This document shows positions 7,901-12,369 of a DNA stretch of 13,150 bases, piece by piece. Location: the NCBI GenBank assembly GCA_964444515.1, contig CAYUGY010000019.1:1-13150 (forward strand), read 5' to 3'. Made by a program: the position numbers and the translations under genes. The notes below the pieces were generated by a model. That model searched no databases and was not told the origin of the DNA. It saw only the letters and a list, made by a program, of their open reading frames with translations. Positions within the stretch are counted from its first letter, which is position 1. Every line of letters starts with the position of its first letter. Source of the DNA: JAIXRY01 sp964444515 (GTDB lineage Bacteria > Patescibacteriota > Minisyncoccia > Phycocordibacterales > UBA9973).

Positions 7901-8276
7901 GACCTGTTTGTGCAGGAGTTGTTGGTGTAGTTGGTGTTGAACCATTACTAATTGCATTAAGAGCTGCGCGAGTTCCAGGACCAGTAGCACCTGTCAAAGG
8001 AGACAAGTTGTTCTTAGCTTGGAATTTTTGAAGAGCAGACTTTGTTGCAGGACCAAAAGTTGTAGTTTCCATTCCTGGACTACCAGCTTTTCCTGCGGTT
8101 GCTACTTGAGTGTCAGCTGACATGTTAAGAACTTTTTGGAGTTCTTTAACAGCTGTACCCTTAGAACCGAGTTTCAAAGACGAAGTGAATGTGTAAGCAG
8201 AAGCAGATGTTCCTACGAGAAGAACAGCAGCCATTGCAACACCAAACACTGCCTTTACAGTTTTATTGATTTGCAT
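4983..8276 (-). CDS. Large secreted surface (S-layer-like) protein with N-terminal peptidoglycan-binding domain
   Basis: A 1097-residue exported protein. A Sec signal peptide (residues 1-27) has K at 5 and 8, a hydrophobic core, and a likely cut after SASA at A27. Residues about 34-110 form a PG_binding_1 domain (LKLGSKGTAVKELQKVLN, then FGPATKSALQKFQAKNNL, then GTRAALNAI), which would hold it to the cell wall. A TPTTPTTP linker follows. The rest is a chain of beta-sandwich repeats, roughly 130-225, 270-365, 415-520, 570-680, 725-890 (interrupted by an insert) and 925-1045. They share patterns such as NVYLYDGxxxL with VNSxGxIxF and endings such as SxTxxVRADI. The protein is rich in Ser, Thr, Gly and Ala, with no Cys that I can find. 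Such proteins are common as abundant CPR surface proteins; the S-layer role is inference. It is a single-gene unit with its own promoter and terminator. Confidence 0.85.
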   Translation of the reverse strand: MQINKTVKAVFGVAMAAVLLVGTSASAYTFTSSLKLGSKGTAVKELQKVLNMSADTQVATAGKAGSPGMETTTFGPATKSALQKFQAKNNLSPLTGATGPGTRAALNAISNGSTPTTPTTPAQTGPVTAMLATTSPASGTVLDGSNVELAQFTFSGTGTVQNITFQRSGLSLNTDLTNVYLYDGATRLTDGASVNSTGVITFNNVNLMVSGSRTISVRADIPATTADGHTVGVNLTSYTVGGSTSTVNIIGNAQYIQDGSGLLATVSVGANTAPGGDINAGVMQQTLWSAPFQVSTHAVTLKSIGFHYVGSAPTDSLANIKLYVNGSPVATSAGVNSLGYIVFDMTSSPVAIATGSKTVEVRADVVKGSNRSFSLTLQYAADLMASDETIKSNVSASGTIPSTSSAVYNILSGTVTVNIDPSFTSVTNVTGGATNTAIAKYQLRAYGEDVKVTSLQVTPAITNGTTASGSTTQFNNVALYYNGSQIGSSQNFTGSTLTFQLGSSMILTANANSTLEVRADLQNEVNSNYTAGTIAVTLEGATNLENGQGISSLISTIDVPSSDKTTTGLTIQTGTLALGKSASYANQTLNPNTSSAKIASFTLQNQSSSESVRVTNLAVALTSDGSTAATAGMLANLSNLKTSETSGSGANPINPQASNNFSVDFTIAPGATKTVEIMADLGTWNAGSVYATLLPTAVGASSNVTLTPSAATVGQAITLSGGTFGTPSFLTSSSTTTQYVAANGGAVDGSKATFKFTSTNGSATVSELKFSVTGAGTISSLRIGSQTASVQLTPATTTTGAVVTAASTVALTSASGVSVGTVLTIDSEDMLVTSISGLTATVTRAINSTTAAYHASAAAVTVNGLAYFTGLNLAVPNGGSGLSIDVYPTYASVGTNGVTSGTSSQIGLSYNKYTIGGTTTGAAVNPTSITSPVIKVVGSKPTITIGSTPTNKLSAGTIEAIDITVAANAKGDITLNSLPVTVTLNAATMATAATVVVKDAGNNSITTTNTTFSSYVGGTSTISFTGGYLIQAGTSQTFRIYVPVTAVTGTGVNGASMASALGASTFAWTDTAGGGSYTSGTTYMYNYPSTQTSVIYN
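5694..5900 (-). other. Inserted module inside the fifth repeat of the surface protein
   Basis: Residues about 793-861 interrupt an otherwise regular repeat: SLRIGSQTASV before it continues into VNGLAYFTGLNLAVP after it. The insert has the pattern SASGVSVGTVLTIDSEDM, LVTSISG, VTRAINSTTAAYHASAAAV. This resembles a small module seen in phage and other virion surface proteins (GT-x-L-x-I-D-x-E, V-T-R, T-x-A-x-H). The similarity is from memory of the motif only. Confidence 0.5.
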
Positions 8277-8328
8277 AATAAAATATTCTGAGTAAATTCA
8301 TATACTTATATATAGAAGCTCTATAGAA

Positions 8329-8357
8329 ATTCTACATACTCATATATGGGCCTACAA
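8329..8357 (-). promoter_or_regulatory. Candidate promoter of the surface-protein gene
   Basis: On the minus strand TTGTAG (8357 to 8352) is followed after 17 bases by TAGAAT (8334 to 8329; five of six matches to TATAAT). Transcription would start near 8322, giving a leader of about 46 bases before the ATG at 8276. The -35 falls inside the left arm of the inverted repeat at 8351-8384. The leader lacks a Shine-Dalgarno site. Other TA-rich -10 candidates exist closer to the gene, so the exact start is uncertain. Confidence 0.4.
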
Positions 8358-8384
8358 AATAGTTTTGACAAAACATTTTGTAGG
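8351..8384. repeat. Inverted repeat between divergent promoters
   Basis: CCTACAAAAT (8351-8360) is repeated in reverse as ATTTTGTAGG (8375-8384). Inside, GTTTT (8362-8366) pairs with AAAAC (8370-8374) around the loop GAC, leaving one unpaired A at 8361. The left arm holds the -35 of the surface-protein promoter. The centre holds the TTGACA of the plus-strand promoter. There is no U-tract, so it is not a terminator; an operator is possible. Confidence 0.6.
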
Positions 8385-8395
8385 TACTTTATAAT
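8365..8395 (+). promoter_or_regulatory. Plus-strand promoter driving the structured intergenic region
   Basis: TTGACA (8365-8370) and TATAAT (8390-8395) are both perfect consensus hexamers, separated by 19 bases, which is longer than the optimal 17. Transcription would start near 8402. No open reading frame follows on the plus strand, so the product would be a non-coding RNA. Confidence 0.5.
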
Positions 8396-8416
8396 CGGAA
8401 AACAAACTGATAAATA

Positions 8417-8424
8417 CACCTCCT
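8417..8424 (+). other. Anti-Shine-Dalgarno-like CACCTCCT near the 5' end of the candidate RNA
   Basis: The eight bases CACCTCCT equal the anti-Shine-Dalgarno core at the 3' end of 16S rRNA. They lie about 15 bases from the predicted RNA start, before the first hairpin, where they would be single-stranded. On the minus strand it is AGGAGGTG, but no start codon follows at a useful distance. Confidence 0.4.
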
Positions 8425-8444
8425 CAATAAATTGAAGAAATGTT

Positions 8445-8497
8445 TTTTCAGCTATCTGCCGTGTCGACATGGCCGATACACGGTAAGATACTGAAAA
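8445..8497 (+). other. Long hairpin of the candidate RNA
   Basis: TTTTCAG (8445-8451) pairs with CTGAAAA (8491-8497), TATCT (8453-8457) with AGATA (8486-8490), and CCGTGT (8459-8464) with ACACGG (8478-8483). Only C8452 and the G8458 / U8484-A8485 positions interrupt the stem. This gives 18 pairs closed by a 13-base loop. Confidence 0.65.
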
Positions 8498-8515
8498 CAA
8501 AAAAGAATTCTTTTT

Positions 8516-8600
8516 AGGGAATTCCACAGAGAAAGGTCGGCATCACGATTCCCTGCGTATTATGTTTTCAATGATCAGACCGGTTGTTATGTGGTGCCGA
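8516..8600 (+). other. Predicted H-type pseudoknot
   Basis: Stem 1 is AGGGAAT (8516-8522) with ATTCCCT (8548-8554). Stem 2 is TCGGCATCAC (8537-8546) with GTGGTGCCGA (8591-8600), ten pairs including U8543-G8594. The 5' strand of stem 2 lies in the loop of stem 1 and ends one base before the stem 1 3' strand, the geometry for coaxial stacking. An alternative 8-bp hairpin, GTTATGTG (8585-8592) with CACATAAC (8610-8617), competes with stem 2. Confidence 0.5.
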
Positions 8601-8690
8601 TAGCTCACACACATAACGTTATTTATAGTACCATAAACTGACAAAAAATGCACGCCTAGGTACTATCCAAAAAGTATAATACAAAAGGTG

Positions 8691-8862
8691 ATTTTTGGGG
8701 TTTCGGGACTATGTGGATAAACCTACACTCAGCATCATTTTAAAGAAACACGAATAAAATTCTGGTGAATTTTTTCTCTGCTCGAAGCCAAGCTTCTGCG
8801 CAAGTTTCTTTAAAATGATGCCTCGTTCCGAAAAAAATCGGACGTAGGTTTACCCTAAAAAT
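8691..8862 (+). other. 172-nt multibranched RNA fold with an 18-bp perfect helix
   Basis: P1 pairs 8691-8700 with 8853-8862 (ten pairs, one G-U). P2 pairs TAAACCTAC (8718-8726) with GTAGGTTTA (8844-8852), stacked directly on P1. P3 is the hairpin TCCGA (8827-8831) with TCGGA (8838-8842), loop A6. P4 is the 18-bp perfect helix 8732-8749 with 8804-8821. Inside P4 lie P5 (8752-8762 with 8767-8776, bulged T8755, loop TGGT) and P6 GAAGC (8784-8788) with GCTTC (8792-8796). A TATAAT at 8675-8680 could start a separate shorter RNA. The P4 arms could instead be terminal repeats of a small mobile element, though P1-P3 argue for an RNA. Confidence 0.6.
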
Positions 8863-8881
8863 TGTGACGTATCAGGAAGTC

Positions 8882-8925
8882 AAAAATTACAAGGCGAAAC
8901 CAGAGGTTTCGCCTTGTAATTTTTT
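8882..8925. terminator. Strong terminator shared by the winged-helix gene and the candidate RNA
   Basis: A 20-bp perfect stem (8882-8901 with 8905-8924), loop AGA, has T-runs on both strands. On the minus strand it overlaps the stop codon (8924-8926) of the winged-helix gene; on the plus strand it would end the candidate RNA. It also isolates the winged-helix gene from the surface-protein gene. Confidence 0.92.
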
Positions 8926-9643
8926 AGTTCAAATAGTACCGACTCCAGCGCTTCTCCCCCATTTTTTTAATCTGCCCTTTTTCAACTAATTCGAACAATT
9001 CTCGTTGAATTGTTTTTTCTGAAAGCTCAATAAATGCTCGAGAAATATCTTTGATCATCACTCCTTCGTTTGCACCTTTGTCCTTTATAAGTGCAAGTAT
9101 TTTAGTCTTTCTTTCGTTTCTTCGCTCCTCACCTGTTTGCTGAGGTAACACCGTTTTCTTGATGAGTGGTTGCAGTATCTTTTTGTCCTTTATGGCAATT
9201 GGTTGGGGCTCAGTGTTTTCTTGTGACACCAATTGCTGTATGTTATCAGTTTCAGTTTTTTCAAAAAAAGAATCTGGAAGTGAAAATCCTGAAATAACAC
9301 TACTTTCAACTCCTTTGATTTTAGGTAAATGATCGATGATCATATACATAGAACGTAGCTCTCGAATAATGATATCTGCATTCATTTTTGAAACCATTCG
9401 TAGGTGTTCCGTCATCTCAAGAATCGCTATTAAATTCTCCATGTCATCTTTGATGTCCGCTGCATTTTTGTGACCCTGGACCGTGATTTGTTTTTGGAGA
9501 TATTCGGTGTCCGTTAGCAACTTCAAGGACATATTTCGCAAATGATTTCGAAGTGGTTCTGATGCTTCCATGTAATCAGAAACCATATATATGGCAGTGA
9601 CTATTTTCCGTGTCTTTTTGATTATGTCTTTTACTGCATTCAT
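8924..9643 (-). CDS. Helical protein with C-terminal winged-helix domain
   Basis: I do not recognise a named family. From the ATG at 9643 it has 239 residues; a TTG at 9670 would add nine (MSVYFSKRH). The ATG is preferred because the helical domain begins there, though neither start has a Shine-Dalgarno site. Numbering from the TTG, residues about 10-125 are predicted helical, with the pattern KIVTAIYMVSDYMEASEPLRNHLR. Residues 126-185 are a polar linker. Residues about 186-248 form a winged helix (KTKILALIKDKG, then SEKTIQRELFELVEKGQIKKMG, then RYYL), typical of DNA binding. I associate this layout with CPR genomes, from memory. A regulatory or nucoid role is inference. It is divergent from ftsK, with 156 bases between the starts. 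Confidence 0.72.
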   Translation of the reverse strand: MNAVKDIIKKTRKIVTAIYMVSDYMEASEPLRNHLRNMSLKLLTDTEYLQKQITVQGHKNAADIKDDMENLIAILEMTEHLRMVSKMNADIIIRELRSMYMIIDHLPKIKGVESSVISGFSLPDSFFEKTETDNIQQLVSQENTEPQPIAIKDKKILQPLIKKTVLPQQTGEERRNERKTKILALIKDKGANEGVMIKDISRAFIELSEKTIQRELFELVEKGQIKKMGEKRWSRYYLN

Positions 9644-9690
9644 GTGTCTTTTAGAAAAATAAACGGACAATTTTTGATAAATGTATGACC

Positions 9691-9719
9691 ATTATACGCT
9701 TTTACGGACATAGTGCAAA
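9691..9719 (-). promoter_or_regulatory. Promoter of the winged-helix gene
   Basis: On the minus strand TTTGCA (9719 to 9714; four of six) and a perfect TATAAT (9696 to 9691) are 17 bases apart. Transcription would start near 9684, giving a leader of 14 bases to the TTG or 41 bases to the ATG. TGTCCGT occurs twice in direct orientation, at about 9710-9704 in the spacer and 9669-9663 downstream, 41 bases apart, a possible operator pair. Confidence 0.6.
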
Positions 9720-9774
9720 TCGTCCTTTTATCGTTATTTTTCAACGTTTTTTACATGTTTTAACCTATTGCACG

Positions 9775-9783
9775 TGATACAAT
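9775..9783 (+). promoter_or_regulatory. Extended -10 promoter of the ftsK operon
   Basis: TGATACAAT fits TGnTATAAT with one mismatch. Transcription would start near 9790, leaving a leader of only about 10 bases before the ATG at 9800. No good -35 lies at the usual distance. Confidence 0.5.
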
Positions 9784-9799
9784 TAGAAGACACAAAGCA

Positions 9800-11962
9800 A
9801 TGGCACAAACAAACAAAAAAGATACAGCTTCTTCTACCAAAAACAAGAAGAAAAACACTTCTGAAGAAGCTCTTATAGAAGAGAAAAAAGCACTCAAAGA
9901 TGAGACGCGGTACGGCATTTATGCTGTCATAACTTTCGTTTTGGCACTCTTTTTTATCATCGCTTCTTTCCACAAAGCAGGTGTTGCCGGGGAGGCTGTA
10001 TATCGCGGATTACGCTTCCTATTCGGTTATGGTTTTGCGCTCGTACCACTCCTTTTGATTGTGCTTGGAGTCTCTTTTATACGTTCTGGTAAACCACAAT
10101 TTGCCCGCCTTCATACCGTTACTTCGATCTCTTTTTTGTTCTCTTTTTTGGCACTATTAAACATCAGTTTCAACGAAACGACCGGAGGCTTTTTTGGCAA
10201 AATAGTTGCTTGGCCATTTGTCTCATTTTTTGATGTCTATGTCAGTACCCTCTTTTTGAGTGCCATAGCCCTCATCTCTCTTTTTATACTATTTGATACT
10301 CGACCAAACATCTTACGATGGATCAATTTCATCAAATCAAAATTCTCAAAGAAAACACTTTCTGAAGAAGAAGGCGCTGATATCGGTACCGTAGTTGATG
10401 GTGGTGAACTTATTGAAGAAACAGAAGAAGTTGAAGCCGAAGAACACATTGAGACAACAAAAATAACAGAACAAAAAGAAGAAGAGTTTACTCCTAAAAA
10501 AGCATTTACCAAACTCTCTGCATACATTCCACCACCAATTTCTCTCCTTGAACGTGACAAAGGAAAAGCCAATGTTGGTGACATCAAAGCAAATGCAAAC
10601 ATCATCAAACGTACACTTTTGAACTTCGGTATTGAAGTTGAAATGGATGAGATCACGATTGGTCCGACATTTACTCGCTATGCATTGAAGCCTGCTGTTG
10701 GGGTCAAGCTTTCTCGTATCGTTGGATTGCAAAACGATCTCGCTCTTTCACTTGCTGCTCACCCGGTACGTATCGAAGCACCGATTCCAGGTAAGTCATT
10801 GGTAGGTATCGAAATTCCGAACAAAACAAAAGCAACCGTTGGACTTGGAACATTGCTTTCTGATGAACGTTTCCAAAATGCACCTAAGCCATTGATGACC
10901 GCACTTGGACGTGACGTTGCCGGTAAACCTCATTATGTAAACCTCGCAAAAGCACCGCATGCATTGATTGCCGGAACGACTGGTTCTGGTAAATCAGTAA
11001 CGATTCACGCTGTTATCAACTCATTGATTTACAGAAACGGACCACAGGATCTCAAATTCATCATGGTTGATCCGAAGCGTGTTGAACTTACTTTGTACAA
11101 CAAAATTCCACACCTCCTCACCCCTGTTATTACTGATGCAAAGAAAGCTATTTTGGCACTCAAATGGGCAGCAAAAGAGATGGAGGAACGCTATCAAATA
11201 CTCCAGGACAATGCGGTTCGTGACATCGAGTCTTATCACGACAACGTATTGAAAGGTAAAAAAGATGTCGAAGGAATGCCAACCATGCCGTATATCGTCA
11301 TTATCATTGATGAGTTGGCTGACATCATGCAAGCCTTCCCTCGTGAACTTGAGGCTGGTATCGTACGCTTGGCACAAATGTCTCGAGCTGTCGGTATTCA
11401 CTTGATTCTCTCAACACAACGACCTGAGGTAAACGTTATTACTGGGCTTATCAAATCAAACGTTCCTACTCGTATCGCCCTTCGTGTGCCGACTGGTATC
11501 GACTCTCGAACTATTTTGGATACTGTTGGTGCTGAAAAATTGCTTGGTCAAGGAGATATGCTCTACTCTGGTGGCGAAGGTCAACCACAACGTTTGCAAT
11601 CTGCATATATTTCAGAAGATGAAGTGAAGAAGGTCGTCAAATACCTAACTGACGCTTATCAAGATGAACTCCCTGACACTATCGACCTTACAGGTGTTGT
11701 TAGTACTGGAAACAACATCTTTGAAAGTGGAATGGGTGGTGATGGTGATGATGATTTATATGAAGAAGCAAAACGTACCGTTATTGAAACAGGCAAAGCC
11801 TCTACTTCATTCTTGCAACGCAAACTCTCTGTTGGATATGCGCGAGCAGCACGATTGATCGACCTGTTGGAAGAACGTGGTATCGTCGGTCCTGGAAATG
11901 GTGCGAAACCTCGTGAAGTTATTGGTCATGGTACAGCTAATACTCCAGTGGAGGAAGAATAA
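9800..11962 (+). CDS. ftsK: FtsK/SpoIIIE-type DNA translocase
   Basis: A 720-residue membrane-anchored motor that pumps chromosomal DNA at the division septum. A Lys/Glu-rich N-terminus (1-36) precedes four membrane segments (about 38-56, 72-94, 106-122, 145-165). A short acidic linker (about 186-232, many Glu) follows, far shorter than the E. coli linker. The motor has the alpha/beta parts (from about 237), Walker A GTTGSGKS (392-399), Walker B VIIIDEL (500-506), and the conserved LSTQRPEVNVITGLIKSN (537-554) and DSRTILD (568-574). The C-terminal gamma winged helix (about 652-708, KASTSFLQRKLSVGYARAARLIDLLE) reads KOPS-like DNA signals in the family. The first Met is used. It leads an operon with a small membrane protein and recA. 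Confidence 0.97.
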   Translation: MAQTNKKDTASSTKNKKKNTSEEALIEEKKALKDETRYGIYAVITFVLALFFIIASFHKAGVAGEAVYRGLRFLFGYGFALVPLLLIVLGVSFIRSGKPQFARLHTVTSISFLFSFLALLNISFNETTGGFFGKIVAWPFVSFFDVYVSTLFLSAIALISLFILFDTRPNILRWINFIKSKFSKKTLSEEEGADIGTVVDGGELIEETEEVEAEEHIETTKITEQKEEEFTPKKAFTKLSAYIPPPISLLERDKGKANVGDIKANANIIKRTLLNFGIEVEMDEITIGPTFTRYALKPAVGVKLSRIVGLQNDLALSLAAHPVRIEAPIPGKSLVGIEIPNKTKATVGLGTLLSDERFQNAPKPLMTALGRDVAGKPHYVNLAKAPHALIAGTTGSGKSVTIHAVINSLIYRNGPQDLKFIMVDPKRVELTLYNKIPHLLTPVITDAKKAILALKWAAKEMEERYQILQDNAVRDIESYHDNVLKGKKDVEGMPTMPYIVIIIDELADIMQAFPRELEAGIVRLAQMSRAVGIHLILSTQRPEVNVITGLIKSNVPTRIALRVPTGIDSRTILDTVGAEKLLGQGDMLYSGGEGQPQRLQSAYISEDEVKKVVKYLTDAYQDELPDTIDLTGVVSTGNNIFESGMGGDGDDDLYEEAKRTVIETGKASTSFLQRKLSVGYARAARLIDLLEERGIVGPGNGAKPREVIGHGTANTPVEEE
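11950..11954 (+). promoter_or_regulatory. Shine-Dalgarno site that fixes the next gene's start
   Basis: GGAGG lies in the last codons of ftsK, nine bases before the ATG at 11964. It is the only strong Shine-Dalgarno site I see before a gene in this window, and it rules against longer upstream starts in that frame that overlap ftsK. Confidence 0.7.
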
Positions 11963-11963
11963 T

Positions 11964-12362
11964 ATGCAAATCAAACGCCGACCACCACAATTTTATGTCA
12001 CCACAAGCCTCTTCTCTGTCGCACTCCTTTTCGCATTGTGGCAAATCGGCAATGTTGTCTTCACGCACAAAGTAAAACTTGCAACCAATATCGAAGGTCA
12101 AACACTTGAAACAAAGATGCTTTCTTTGAGCGGTACTGCATCAAAAATCAAAGTACTCAAAGTAAATGGAAATATTGTTCCTATTAGTACAACTGGCAAA
12201 TGGAATGATTCAATCCTCCTCCCTGATGGATACTCTATTGTCACTGTTGAATCAAAAGATGCCTATGGGCACATTAAATCAGATCAATACCCTGTTTATG
12301 TAGCTGTTGATCCACCAACCACTACAGTCGGCAGTCGAGAAACATTACCAAACATTAACTAA
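11964..12362 (+). CDS. Small single-pass membrane protein with Ig-like (glucodextranase B-like) domain
   Basis: A 132-residue protein of unknown role between ftsK and recA. A basic N-terminus (MQIKRRPP) precedes one membrane helix (about residues 11-33), so the rest should face outside the cytoplasm. Residues about 40-115 have the beta-sandwich pattern of glucodextranase-B-like domains: LSLSGTAS, LKVNGNIVPI, TGKWNDSILLPDGYSIVTVESKDAYGH. A proline/threonine-rich tail follows. The reading frame stays open upstream into ftsK, but the strong Shine-Dalgarno site and the gap of one base after the ftsK stop support the ATG at 11964. Seven bases separate it from recA, so all three genes should be co-transcribed. 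A cell-envelope or septum role is only inference. Confidence 0.8.
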   Translation: MQIKRRPPQFYVTTSLFSVALLFALWQIGNVVFTHKVKLATNIEGQTLETKMLSLSGTASKIKVLKVNGNIVPISTTGKWNDSILLPDGYSIVTVESKDAYGHIKSDQYPVYVAVDPPTTTVGSRETLPNIN

Positions 12363-12369
12363 TACAGAT

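Larger units (their letters stand above)
8402..8925 (+). ncRNA. Candidate long structured non-coding RNA, family not recognised
   Basis: This gap has no convincing gene but a dense set of helices. From 5' to 3' they are: a hairpin of three short helices (8445-8451/8491-8497, 8453-8457/8486-8490, 8459-8464/8478-8483); a pseudoknot (8516-8522/8548-8554 with 8537-8546/8591-8600); an 8-bp hairpin (8625-8632/8659-8666); a 172-nt multibranched fold (8691-8862); and the terminator stem (8882-8924). The helices with wobble pairs (U8543-G8594, G8697-U8856) form G-U only on the plus strand; on the minus strand they are A-C mismatches. A consensus-hexamer promoter sits just upstream. I see none of the landmarks of tmRNA, RNase P RNA, SRP RNA or 6S RNA. 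It could be two RNAs, since a second TATAAT lies at 8675-8680. The single-transcript reading is inference. Confidence 0.45.

Noticed and set aside
8417..8424. AGGAGGTG on the minus strand as a ribosome binding site
   Set aside because: No ATG, GTG or TTG follows at 5-10 bases; the nearest TTG opens a frame of only about 17 codons.
8321..8527. 68-codon minus-strand open frame upstream of the surface-protein gene
   Set aside because: It runs through the hairpins and promoters of the structured region, ends in TAG unlike all real genes here, and its protein has no recognisable pattern.
8732..8821. MITE with 18-bp terminal inverted repeats
   Set aside because: Possible, but the further complementary pairs outside the arms (P1, P2) and the strand-specific G-U pair fit an RNA better, and the flanks show no more than a 3-base match. 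Kept as an alternative.
8402..8925. tmRNA, RNase P RNA, SRP RNA or 6S RNA
   Set aside because: No T-arm-like GGTTCGA, no CCA end and no tag frame ending in an Ala-Ala pattern (tmRNA); no GAGGAAAGTCC block (RNase P); no GGAAGCAGC-type tetraloop motif (SRP); not a single long bubble hairpin (6S).
10237..11401. Long minus-strand open frames opposite ftsK
   Set aside because: They are shadows of the ftsK coding frame, with Cys- and Phe-rich low-complexity translations.
11877..11963. Upstream ATG start for the small membrane protein, giving 161 residues
   Set aside because: The extension overlaps the ftsK winged-helix coding region in another frame; the GGAGG nine bases before 11964 supports the shorter protein.
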